DNA of 64,000 nt from Colletes latitarsis. Lineage: Eukaryota; Arthropoda; Insecta; Hymenoptera; Colletidae. The position numbers and the translations under genes are program-made. The notes under the pieces were generated by a model. That model had not been told where the DNA came from. It saw nothing but the letters and a program-made list of their open reading frames with translations, and ran no database searches. Positions 12,358-22,240 of the stretch are shown here, one piece after another (position 1 is the stretch's first letter; every line of letters begins with the position of its first letter). The stretch spans positions 29,949,672 to 30,013,671 of the forward strand of contig NC_135134.1 in assembly GCF_051014445.1 (NCBI RefSeq), in the 5' to 3' direction.

Positions 12358-15300
12358 GTTTCGATCAATATTTCAGAGGATAACACCGGTTAGGTCTGGG
12401 TTAGGTCTGGGAAATGCGCGCATCTGGCTTATTCTTTCGCATTCTTCGCATACTTGTTGGCCAGATCCTAGGTATTTTCCGTGTTTGAATCACGTAGTAA
12501 TGTGGTAACACACTGAAGCAGTCAATTAAACCTGGTTTCGATCAATATTTCGGAGGATAACACCGGTTAGGTCTGGGTTAGGTCTGGGTTATGCCCGCAT
12601 CTGGCTCATGATTTTGCCTTCTTCGCATACTTGTTGGCCAGATCCTGGGTTTTTTTCGTGTTTGAATCACGTAATAAAGTGGTAACACACTGAAGCAGTC
12701 AATTAAACCTGGTTTCGATCAATATTTCAGAGGATAACACCGGTTAAGTCTGGGTTAGGTCTGGGTTATGCCCGCATCTGGCTCATGATTTTGCCACATC
12801 GCATACTTGTTGGCCAGATCCTGGGTTTTTTCCGTGTTTGAATCACGTAGTAATGTGGTAACTCACTGACGCAGTCAATTAAACCTGGTTTCGATCAATG
12901 TTTCAGAGGATAACACCGGTTAGGTCTGGGTTAGGTCTGGGTTATTCCCGCATCTGGCTCATGATTTTGCCTTCTTCGCATACTTGTTGGCCAGATCCTG
13001 GGTTTTTTTCGTGTTTGAATCACGTAGTAATGTGGTAATACACTGAAGCAGTCAATTAAACCTGGTTTCGATCAATATTTCAGAGGATAACACCGGTTAG
13101 GTCTGGGTTAGGTCCGGGATATGCGCGCATATGGCTTATACTTTCGCCATTTTCGCAAACTTGTTGGCCAGATCCTGGGAATTTTCCGTGTTTGAAACAC
13201 GTAGTAATGTGGTACCACACTGAAGCAGTCAATTAAACCTGGTTTCGATCAATATTTTAGAGGATAACACCGGTTAGGTCTGGGATATGCGCGCATCTGG
13301 CTTATGCTTTCACCTTCTTCGCATACTTGTTGGCCAGATCCTGGGTATTTTCCGTGTTTGAATCACGTAGTAATGTGGTAACACACTGAAGCAGTCAATT
13401 AAACCTGGTTTCGATCAATATTTCAGAGGATAACACCGGTTTGGTCTGGGTTAGGTCTGGGTTATGCCCCCATCTGGCTCATGATTTTGCCTTCTTCGCA
13501 TACTTGTTGGCCAGATCCTGGGTTTTTTTCGTGTTTGAATCACGTAGGAATGTGGTAACACACTGAAGCAGTCAATTAAACCTGGTTTCGATCAATATTT
13601 TAGAGGATAACACCGGTTAGGTCTGGGTTAGGTCTGGGTTATGCCCGCATCTGGCTCATGATTTTGCCTTCATCGCATACTTGTTGGCCAGATCCTGGGT
13701 ATTTTCCGTGTTTGAATCACGTAGTAATGTGGTAACTCACTGACGCAGTCAATTAAACCTGGTTTCGATCAATGTTTCAGGGGATAACACCGGTTAGGTC
13801 TGGGTTAGGTCTGGGTTATGCCCGCATCTGGCTCATGATTTTGCCTTCTTCGCATACTTGTTGGCCAGATCCTGGGTTTTTTTCGTGTTTGAATCACGTA
13901 GTAATGTGGTAATACACTGAAGCAGTCAATTAAACCTGGTTTCGATCAATATTTTAGAGGATAACACCGGTTAGGTCTGGGTTAGGTCTGGGTTATGCCC
14001 GCATCTGGCTCATGATTTTGCCTTCTTCGCATACTTGTTGGCCAGATCCTGGGTTTTTTTCGTGTTTGAGTCACGTAGTAATGTGGTAACACACTGAAGC
14101 AGTCAAATAAACCTGGTTTCGATCAATATTTTAGAGGATAACGCCGGTTAGGTCTGGGTTAGGTCTGGGAAATGCGCGCATCTGGCTCATGATTTTGCCT
14201 TCTTCGCATACTTGTTGGCCAGATCCTGGGTATTTTCCGTGTTTGAATCACGTAGTAATGTGGTAATACACTGAAGCAGTAAATTAAACCTGGTTTCGAT
14301 CAATATTTTAGAGGATAACACCGGTTAGGTCTGGGTTAGGTCAGGGTTATGCCCGCATCTGGCTCATGATTTTGCCTTCTTCGCATACTTGTTGGCCAGA
14401 TCCTGGGTTTTTTTCGTGTTTGAATCACGTAGTAATGTGGTAACACTGAAGCAGTCAATTAAACCTGGTTTCGATCAATATTTTAGAGGATAACACCGGT
14501 TAGGTCTGGGTTAGGTCTGGGATATGCGCGCATCTGGCTTATGCTTTCGCCTTTTTCGCAAACTTGTTGGCCAGATCCTGGGTTTTTTCCGTGTTTGAAT
14601 CACGTAGTAATGTTGTACCACACTGAGGCAGTCAATTAAACCTGGATTCGGACAGTATTTCAGAGGATAACACCGGTTAGGTCTGGGTTAGGTCTGGGAA
14701 ATGCGCGCATCTGGCTTATTCTTTCGCATTCTTCGCATACTTGTTGGCCAGATCCTGGGTATTTTCCGTGTTTGAAACACGTAGTAATGTGATAACACAA
14801 TGAAGCAGTCAATTAAATCTGGTTTCGATCAATATTTCAGAGGATAACACCGGTTAGGTCTGGGTTAGTTCCGGGATATGCGCGCATATGGCTTATACTT
14901 TCGCCATTTTCGCAAACTTGTTGGCCAGATCCTGGGTATTTTCCGTATTTGAAACACGTAGTAATGTGGTACCACACTGAAGCAGTCAATTAAACCTGGT
15001 TTCGATCAATATTTTAGAGGATAACACCGGTTAGGTCTGGGATATGCGCGCATCTGGCTTATGCTTTCGCCTTCTTCGCATACTTGTTGGCCAGATCCTG
15101 GGTATTTTCCGTGTTTGAATCACGTAGTAATGTTGTAACACACTGAAGCAGTCAATTAAACCTGGTTTCGATCAATATTTCAGAGGATAACACCGGTTAG
15201 GTCTGGGTTAGTTCTGGGTTATGCCCCCATCTGGCTCATGATTTTGCCTTCTTCGCATACTTGTTGGCCAGATCCTGGGTTTTTTCCGTGTTTGAATCAC

Positions 15301-16740
15301 GTAGTAATGTGGTAACACACTGAAGCAGTCTATTAAACCTGGTTTCGATCAATATTTCAGAGGATAACACCGGTTAGGTCTGGGTTAGGTCTGGGAGATG
15401 CGCGCAACTGGCTTATACTTTCGCCTCCTTCGCATACTTGTTGGCCAGATCTTGGGTTTTTTTCGTGTTTGAATCACGTAGTAATGTGGTAACACACTGA
15501 AGCAGTCAATTAAACCTGGTTTCGATCAATATTTCAGAGGATAACACCGGTTAGGTCTGGGTTAGTTCTGGGTTATGCCCCCATCTGGCTCATGATTTTG
15601 CCTTCTTCGCATACTTGTTGGCCAGATCCTGGGTTTTTTCCGTGTTTGAATCACGTAGTAATGTGGTAACACACTGAAGCAGTCTATTAAACCTGGTTTC
15701 GATCAATACTTCAGAGGATAACACCGGTTAGGTCTGGGTTAGGTCTGGGAGATGCGCGCAACTGGCTTATACTTTCGCCTCCTTCGCATACTTGTTGGCC
15801 AGATCTTGGGTTTTTTTCGTGTTTGAATCACGTAGTAATGTGGTAACACACTGAAGCAGTCAATTAAACCTGGTTTCGATCAATATTTTAGAGGATAACA
15901 CCGGTTAGGTCTGGGTTAGGTCTGGGTTATGCCCGCATCTGGCTCATGATTTTGCCTCCATCGCATACTTGTTGGCCAGATCCTGGGTTTTTTTCGTGTT
16001 TGAATCACGTAGTAATGTGGTAACGCACTGAAGCAGTCAATTAAACCTGGTTTCGATCAATATTTTAGAGGATAACACCGGTTAGGTCTGGGTTAGGTCT
16101 GGGTTATGCCCGCATCTGGCTCATGATTTTGCCTTCTTCGCATACTTGTTGGCCAGATCCTGGGTTTTTTTCGTGTTTGAATCACGTAGTAATGTGGTAA
16201 CACTGAAGCAGTCAATTAAACCTGGTTTCGATCAATATTTTAGAGGATAACACCGGTTAGGTCTGGGTTAGGTCTGGGATATGCGCGCATCTGGCTTATG
16301 CTTTCGCCTTTTTCGCAAACTTGTTGGCCAGATCCTGGGTTTTTTTCGTGTTTGAGTCACGTAGTAATGTGGTAACACACTGAAGCAGTCAAATAAACCT
16401 GGTTTCGATCAATATTTTAGAGGATAACGCCGGTTAGGTCTGGGTTAGGTCTGGGAAATGCGCGCATCTGGCTCATGATTTTGCCTTCTTCGCATACTTG
16501 TTGGCCAGATCCTGGGTATTTTCCGTGTTTGAATCACGTAGTAATGTGGTAACACACTGAAGCAGTCAATTAAACCTGGTTTCGATCAATATTTCAGAGG
16601 ATAACACCGGTTAGGTCTGGGTTAGGTCTGTGTTATGCCCGCATCTGGCTCATGATTTTGCCTTCTTCGCATACTTGTTGGCCAGATCCTGGGTTTTTTT
16701 CGTGTTTGAATCACGTAGTAATGTGGTAACACACTGAAGC
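12358..16740. repeat. Long-range duplicated satellite block, copy 2
   Basis: Copy of 354-4380. It contains one extra dimer: the pair of monomers carrying GTTAGTTCTGGG with CCCCCATCTGG, then AGATGCGCGCAACTGG, is present twice in a row at about 15170-15870 but only once in copy 1. Past 16740 the match continues as a patchwork with a missing monomer and added monomers, up to about 17630. Confidence 0.85.
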
Positions 16741-17922
16741 AGTCAATTAAACCTGGTTTCGATCAATATTTTAGAGGATAACACCGGTTAGGTCTGGGTT
16801 AGGTCTGGGTTATGCCCGCATCTGGCTCATGATTTTGCCTCCATCGCGTACTTGTTGGCCAGATCCTGGGTTTTTTTCGTGTTTGAATCACGTAGTAATG
16901 TGGTAACACACTGAAGCAGTCAATTAAACCTGGTTTCGATCAATATTTTAGAGGATAACACCGGTTAGGTCTGGGTTAGGTCTGGGTTATGCCCGCATCT
17001 GGCTCATGATTTTGCCTTCATCGCATACTTGTTGGCCAGATCCTGGGTTTTTTCCGTGTTTGAATCACGTAGTAATGTGGTAACTCACTGAAGCAGTCAA
17101 TTAAACCTGGTTTCGATCAATATTTCAGAGGATAACACCGGTTAGGTCTGGGTTAGGTCTGGGTTATGCCCGCATCTGGCTCATGATTCTGCCTTCTTCG
17201 CATACTTGTTGGCCAGATCCTGGGTATTTTCCGTGTTTGAAACACGTAGTAATGTGGTAACACACTGAAGCAGTCAATTAAACCTGGTTTCGATCAATAT
17301 TTTAGAGGATAACACCGGTTAGGTCTGGGTTAGGTCTGGGTTATGCCCGCATCTGGCTCATGATTTTGCCTTCATCGCATACTTGTTGGCCAGATCCTGG
17401 GTTTTTTTCGTGTTTGAATCACGTAGTAATGTGGTAACACACTGAAGCTGTCAATTAAACCTGGTTTCGATCAATATTTTAGAGGATAACACCGGTTAGG
17501 TCTGGGTTAGGTCTGTGTTATGCCCGCATCTGGCTCATTATTTTGCCTTCTTCGCATACTTGTTGGTCAGATCCTGGGTATTTTCCGTGTTTGAAACACG
17601 TAGTAATGTGGTAACACACTGAAGCAGTCAATTAAACCTGGTTTCGATCAATATTTTAGAGGATAACACCGGTTAGGTCTGGGTTAGGTCTGGGTTATGC
17701 CCGCATCTGGCTTATGCTTTCGCCTTTTTCGCAAACTTGTTGGCCAGATCCTGGGTTTTTTCCGTGTTTGAATCACGTAGTAATGTTGTACCACACTGAG
17801 GCAGTCAATTAAACCTGGATTCGGACAGTATTTTAGAGGATAACACCGGTTAGATCTGGGTTAGGTCTGGGTTATGCCCGCATCTGGCTCATGATTTTGC
17901 CTTCTTCGCATACTTGTTGGCC

Positions 17923-18446
17923 ACGTGTTGACGATAAAACTGTAAGATATAGGATGAATTAAGTTCCATGTCCCTAAAATTTTCCAAATCATAGATTTAA
18001 AAATGATTTAGATATTTAGATGATTTTAGTGTGGGTATTTATACAAGTATGTAAATCTCTATTTATGCATAACATGTTACCCCTATATGGGCAAGTTAAT
18101 GAATTATATACATGTTAATTGTATAATAATAACCCTTTGTTCCTCATAAAAATTCATAACTGAATTGCTATCATTCTAAAAAAATCCATCCCAAAATATA
18201 TTGTCAAAACTAGTAATAAATTATTTGAACAAGGTGATAACAGATTTGAAATATTTAATAAAATTTAAATACCAGTAGTATTAATAAAAGATAATATTAA
18301 TACTATGTTGACACTGTTATTTGATTTTAATATTAATTATAGATACTTTGATTATTGATTTATTAAAACATAAAGTTAATGAAGTCCCAGTAGATTATAA
18401 ATATTTTAAAGAGCATGAATTAGCATAGAATTTCATAAAAAATTTG
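17923..18446. other. AT-rich stretch without a recognisable gene
   Basis: The satellite stops inside a monomer after TTGGCCA. The following roughly 520 bp is AT-rich with scattered short A/T runs and a small hairpin-like run around AGTATTAATA at about 18274-18303. A weak reading frame with stops from about 18360 leads into the small ORF at 18447. No family could be recognised. Confidence 0.6.
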
Positions 18447-18617
18447 ATGAGTGATAGAAGTAACTTGAATAATCTGAATTTTGTAGCTTTTACTATATCT
18501 TTGGATATGGAATCACAGATTCATTTTATTAATAAAAATAGAGATAGTACTGATGATTTACTCAGGCTCGTTAAAGTAAGTGGGCCAAGTGGGAAGAATA
18601 TTAAGATAGATGGATAG
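18447..18617 (+). pseudogene. Small decayed ORF, unknown family
   Basis: An open frame of 56 codons from an ATG to TAG. Upstream codons in the same frame stay readable apart from one TAG, which suggests a longer decayed coding region. Its end reads KVSGPSGKNIKIDG. That is loosely reminiscent of the first catalytic-Asp region of IS1595/Merlin transposases (a GG-P-K-x-V-x-I-D-E pattern), but the E is replaced and a stop follows. It lies outside the inverted repeats of the Merlin remnant, so this assignment is unproven. The last third overlaps a segment repeated at 24952-25066. It could equally be unrelated sequence. Confidence 0.3.
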
Positions 18618-18670
18618 ATATTGGTAAAAGTATTCTTCTTGTCCTTATATAGGAAATCTTTAATATTACA
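18572..18670. repeat. Direct repeat A, left copy
   Basis: About 100 bp starting TAAAGTAAGTGGGCCAAG aligns in the same orientation with 24952-25066, starting TAAAGTAAGTCGGTCAAG. Similarity is roughly 70% by eye, with a few short indels. The copies lie about 120 bp outside the left and right inverted-repeat arms. Confidence 0.6.
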
Positions 18671-18789
18671 AATAAACTCTTTCTGTAAAATCTTGAACTT
18701 ATCATTATAATTTATAGAATTAAAGTCAACGCATCTAATAATGAAAGTGAACTGAAGTATTTTATAGACTTGTCAAGAACGTTTTTTGG

Positions 18790-18992
18790 TATATTCCTAG
18801 CAAACGACCCGTTCAACGATCGGGATGAGTTATACGTAATTCGATTCGTCTAATTCAGTATATTATTTCATTAGTATATGCATTTCATTATCTGCGGAAA
18901 TTCGGTATTTTTACAAAGTAACTAAGTATTTTAAATATATTCTGACAGGTTCACAGGTGGAAACAAGTGACTGTCGTTACCTGTGTTCAAAA
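18790..18992 (+). repeat. Left inverted-repeat arm of the Merlin-type element
   Basis: The arm starts TATATTCCTAGCAAACG and matches the reverse complement of 24829-24693 and then of 20253-20163. Matching blocks include GAGTTATAC, ATTCGATTCG, CTAATTCAGTA, GGAAATTCG and GACAGGTTCACAG. Divergence is substantial, so this is an old element. The exact outer end and the 8-bp target duplication expected for Merlin were not found. Confidence 0.8.
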
Positions 18993-19493
18993 TGCCAGCT
19001 AGTCAAATGCTAATTTGTTAACAATAACATTTATTGAATGAAATTTCTGCTATTTCTGCAAATATCTCATTGAATAAATCACCATCTTTCTATTATATAT
19101 ACATTTACTAAATACATAATGGCTCAGGTATCCAATGAAGTTACTCTTATTGAAAATATAAAATATTGATAGTATTATATGTTAGAAAAAAGTGGTTTCT
19201 TCAATTTAATTCATGTAAGCATCAGTAATGAGATCTTGAAAATTGACGCTGTGATTAATTTTCAAATGGCCTCTGTGCCATTATTTCTACAACAAAATGT
19301 TGATTCATCAGTCTCTATCTACTCTACCCTTCCACAATTGCTGCGCAGTATTTTTATTTAATGTTAGTTATATAATATCACGACATTGCTCATAATTATA
19401 TGTTAGCATATATGGTAATTTTAAAACAATATCTGTAACTGAGTTTGTTTTTAGAAAACCACGTTCTTTGCTTTTCAAATATCTTTATATAAT
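18993..19493. other. Element interior, no supported gene
   Basis: AT-rich sequence between the left inverted-repeat arm and the recognisable transposase remnant. A short ATG frame at 19121 reading MAQVSNEVTLIENIKY is broken by two stops. It could be the decayed start of the transposase but has no decisive motif. A 60-codon open frame at 19179-19361 matches no family I know. Confidence 0.45.
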
Positions 19494-19889
19494 GGAATGG
19501 CTTTTAAAAAATAAGGGTATAAACATCTCACCGTAAACCGTAAATAGTTTACATTTTAAAGATCCAGAAACAGGCGCTCATACGAATAAAACAGAAACTA
19601 CGTGGAAGCATAGTAAACACTTTTTGCCTGAATATTGTCGGTTAGTATTTGCAGTTCCACACGTTTTTTAATATGTTTTTCTAACATATAATACAAAATA
19701 ATAAATATTATATTTTCTATTTTCAGCAAAAAAGATAATTTCATTGGGTACTTAAGCCATTACGTGTTTTATAAACCTTCCAAGCAAGGAAAGGATGATT
19801 TATTTAATCAGTTCTTAAAAGAAATTTCAGAAATTTCATTTGATGATGATCGATTCTGTAAAAAATCAAAATATACCAGACTTAGATGA
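19494..19889 (+). pseudogene. Merlin-type (IS1595/ISXO2-like DDE) transposase, C-terminal remnant
   Basis: Cut-and-paste transposase of the Merlin superfamily, decayed. The frame at 19494 reads GMAFKK, a stop, then GYKHLTVNR. After a +1 shift near 19545 it continues NSLHFKDPETGAHTN and then TWKHSKHFLPEYC. The HLTVN and DPETGAHTN strings are hallmarks of the ISXO2-like DDE domain around its last catalytic residues. A GT-AG intron interrupts the frame at 19641-19726. The downstream exon reads KKDNFIGYLSHYVFY and ends at TGA 19887-19889. The N-terminal half, with the zinc-binding and first Asp motifs, was not found in the interior. The remnant lies between inverted-repeat arms, as expected for its own element. 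Confidence 0.85.
19641..19726 (+). other. Probable spliceosomal intron in the Merlin remnant (86 bp)
   Basis: The boundaries are GTTAGT at the 5' end and a pyrimidine-rich TTCTATTTTCAG at the 3' end. The intron falls after the second base of an Arg codon (CG|C). Removing it joins the two conserved parts of the DDE C-terminus in one frame. Reading through it gives non-conserved sequence and a stop. Confidence 0.75.
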
Positions 19890-20162
19890 TAATGAAATTT
19901 AATAATAAAAACAAGTTAAACCAACGTACTGCGTACAATAGTAATTTACTATATATTGTAAACACTGTCAGCGACGGGGAGACATTTTTTACTGTTGCTG
20001 CATGTACTGTCTACATACCTGGTTTTAATACTGTCCACCTGACCGACTCGTGGAAGTTCTATGCCTAAAAAAATGATTTTTATGCATCATACAAATTCTT
20101 CTACAAATTCCCATTTGACAATGTAGAATAGATCCAATTAGATAAATTATTTATAATTTTTA
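19890..20162. other. AT-rich 3' interior of the Merlin element, no gene
   Basis: Sequence after the transposase stop and before the right inverted-repeat arm. The 60-codon open frame at 19886-20068 overlaps the transposase end and shows no recognisable motif. Confidence 0.55.
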
Positions 20163-20253
20163 AAATGAACATAGCAACGATGGTCACTAGTTTCTATCTG
20201 TGAACCTGTCAAAAAATCTACTTGACCTTACTTTTTTACTGTAACTTTTTATA
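20163..20253 (-). repeat. Right inverted-repeat arm, inner part
   Basis: In reverse complement this carries GACAGGTTCACAG and GAAACTAGTGACC, matching the inner end of the left arm at about 18948-18992. The arm is interrupted after 20253 by the copia insertion and resumes at 24693. Confidence 0.8.
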
Positions 20254-20258
20254 ATAAC
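20254..20258. repeat. Copia target-site duplication, left copy (ATAAC)
   Basis: ATAAC abuts the LTR at 20259 and is repeated at 24688-24692, directly after the other LTR. Five base pairs is the usual target duplication of Ty1/copia integrases. Confidence 0.9.
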
Positions 20259-20373
20259 TGTTAAAATACTGTTTATATTATTTATTATAATGAATCTTGT
20301 TACAAAACAAACACACTTATTTTCCTTTGTGAAAAGAAAACTTAAAAACTAAAAGAACATTCCTCTACATGTG

Positions 20374-20416
<43 letters not shown>

Positions 20417-20493
20417 ACACTACCCCTCTTATCTGAAACGGTAAACTCCTAAACACTAAAGAAACTAACGAATTTTAAGTCATATTTCTAACA
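20259..20493 (-). repeat. Copia 3' LTR (235 bp)
   Basis: Begins TGTTAAAATACTG and ends TATTTCTAACA on the plus strand, matching 24500-24687. It is 47 bp longer than the other LTR. The excess is a longer CA tract at 20381-20414 plus about 25 bp of CCACACTACCCCTC-type sequence absent from the 5' LTR. Being downstream in transcription, it would carry the polyadenylation region. Confidence 0.93.
20381..20414. repeat. CA dinucleotide microsatellite inside the 3' LTR
   Basis: Seventeen CA units without interruption. The 5' LTR has only a short interrupted CA run in the same place, so the tract probably expanded after insertion. Confidence 0.95.
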
Positions 20494-20507
20494 CGCCTTC
20501 TTGACTT
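20494..20507 (-). other. Likely polypurine tract of copia
   Basis: On the minus strand the sequence just before the 3' LTR reads AAGTCAAGAAGGCG, followed at once by TGTTA. Its position and purine content fit the plus-strand primer of copia elements. The tract is short and includes pyrimidines, so the assignment rests mainly on position. Confidence 0.55.
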
Positions 20508-20515
20508 AAAATTTA

Positions 20516-21813
20516 TCAAAACAACAACAAAAATTTTGCCTTTCCTAACGATTTAGTCAGTACATCTGCAATTTGATCGTCCGTAGTCACACTTATTAGT
20601 CCCTTTTTTCATAATCATAAACAAAATGATAACTTATATCTATATGCTTGGAATTTTTTGAAAATTTTCCATTTTTTGATAAGGCTATCGCTCCAATATT
20701 GTCTTCATATATTTTTACTGGATTGTCATTCTTCACGTCAAAAACAGATAAAATGCCCTTAATTGGAATGATTTCTTCTACACAATCAGCAAGAGCGTAG
20801 TATTCAGCATGCGTTGAGGCTCTGGAGACAATTTTTTGTTTTTGCGATTTCCATAGTACTACATTTCCAAAAACTCGTATGATTATCCCTGTAGTCGATT
20901 TTCTGTCCGTAGTGTCTGCAGCCCAATCAGCGTCAACAAATGCATCCATTATTTCCTGAGTAGTTGAGTTATAAACAAGATTTATGGAACGAGTGTGATA
21001 CAAGTATTTTAGAACACGTGTGCTGTCATAGCTATTTTGGAATCGACTTAGGTAATTGACCGCAAATGAAATGTCTGGGCGAGTACCATTTGCAATATAC
21101 AATAATGCTCCAATTAAATTCCTATATTTCAGTTCTTCATCCACTATATCAGCAGGTTCAATTTTTCGATTCATTTCCATAGGTGTATCGAACCTTTTAC
21201 TATTTATTATTCCGTACTTATGACTAAGATTTTCAATATATTTTTCTTGATTCAAGTATATTTCCTCTTTACTTTGGTTACGTTGTACTTCAATTCCCAA
21301 GTATTGCTTTATTTGTCCCAAGTCTTTCATGCGAAATCGTTTATTAAGCATGATCTTAACTTCATCTATAGCCATTTCATTTATACCACTGATTAATATA
21401 TCATCCACATATAAAATAATATATATTTTTGTGTCGTTTATCTCTCCAGTATACAGACAGTAATCATAATCAGATCTTTTAAAATGCAAGCTTATCATGT
21501 AATTATGAAAACAATCATACCAGTCACGTGGACTTTCTCTCAATCCATAAAGCGCCTTCTTAAGTAAACAAACCTTATCTGACTGTATATTACTACCATC
21601 AGGAGGGTAGATGTAAACTTCAGACTTGATATTTCCGTTTAAAAAAGCTGTTTGAACATCCATTTGTTCTATTTTTAAATTTTTAACACATGCAATTGAC
21701 AGCAACACCTTTAGCGTGCTCATTCTTGCAACCGGTGAATAAACTTCTTCATCGCTTTGGTACAACTGTTGGAAATGCGACTTTGGCGACAATGCGCGCT
21801 TTGCATGCTCCAT
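20516..21813 (-). pseudogene. Copia pol: reverse transcriptase and RNase H
   Basis: The open frame covers 21813-20596 (405 codons). A -1 shift at an A run near 20600 then restores a conserved tail, ADVLTKSLGKAKF, ending with TGA at 20516-20518. RT motifs in order are YSPVARMSTLKVLL, QMDVQTAFLNGNI, LYGLRESPRDWY and YVDDILI, with the active-site Asp residues in QMDV and YVDD. The connection reads GTRPDISFAVNYLSRF. RNase H follows with ADWAADTTDRKSTTG, the HAEYYAL acidic motif, and KHIDISYHFV. Its apparent start Met is out of frame with the upstream RT part: the fingers segment lies in another frame at 21749-22030, so a frameshift near 21775 divides the domain. Confidence 0.93.
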
Positions 21814-22030
21814 CTGTCTTAATTCTATATATCCACTTTACTTCAATTATTTTCTTATTTATTGGAACGTTGACCAAATCCCATGTGTCGTTTTCTTTTA
21901 AACCATCAAGTTCTTGTTTCATAGCCGCTTTCCATTTTCTTGACTCTTCGCAGTTCAATGGTTCTTGGTAGTTTTCAGGTATCAAAGCATTGCAATAGTT
22001 TGTATATACGACATGATCATCAAATTTCAC
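21749..22030 (-). pseudogene. Copia pol: N-terminal part of reverse transcriptase
   Basis: A 93-codon frame carries the start of the RVT_2 domain. It has NYQEPLNCEESRKWKAAM, LKENDTWDLVNVP, VKWIYRIK and CKARIVAK, the standard copia order before the YSPVAR motif. The conserved continuation lies in the overlapping frame of 21813, so one indel separates them. The initial Met is probably fortuitous within a longer pol. Confidence 0.9.
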
Positions 22031-22240
22031 AACATTTCACACATTATGTTACGCTTGGGGCGTGTATCTTATTTAACTTCCTCAGTTTTGCTGCATTGAT
22101 CATCGTCAGTTTTATTTTCTTTTATTTTCAAAACTCTTTCTTCTTCTTCTTCTTCTTCTTCTTTTGGCGTTTCCCCTTCGTATTTTTCTTCGTTATCAGT
22201 ATTTCTATAAATGGTATATCTTGCACGTGACGACTTACAA
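22031..22240 (-). pseudogene. Copia integrase-RT linker, degraded
   Basis: The region between the integrase frame and the RT frame has several stops in all minus-strand frames. It contains a (GAA)n run on the minus strand (plus-strand CTT run, about 22138-22162), which would encode a charged stretch. Acidic or lysine-rich linkers between integrase and RT are common in copia polyproteins. Confidence 0.55.
22138..22162. repeat. CTT trinucleotide microsatellite
   Basis: Uninterrupted TTC/CTT units in the integrase-RT linker of the copia element. Slippage here is a plausible source of frame or length differences between copies. Confidence 0.85.

Larger units (their letters stand above)
1..17922. 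repeat. Left satellite array, 177-bp monomer, head to tail
   Basis: About 101 tandem monomers, all in the same orientation. Successive copies of the anchor GTTTCGATCAATATTT start at 1, 178, 354 and so on, a spacing of 176-177 bp. Each monomer contains, in order, the anchor, ACCGG, two copies of TTAGGTCTGGG, a GCATCTGGCT block, CTTGTTGGCCAGATCCTGGG, a T-rich run, a TTTGAATCACGTAGTAATG block and GAAGCAGTCAATTAAACCTG. Two main variants mix. Type A has TTATGCCCGCATCTGG followed by CTCATGATTTTGCC. Type B has ATATGCGCGCATCTGG followed by CTTATACTTTCGCC. Type A dominates this array. No gene, tRNA or transposon insertion was seen inside it. The array is cut by the window start and ends within a monomer at the island junction. 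Confidence 0.98.

Noticed and set aside
1..17922. CENP-B box
   Set aside because: TTCGATCAATATT shares the TTCG-N4-A part, but the CGGG half is absent from every monomer type inspected.
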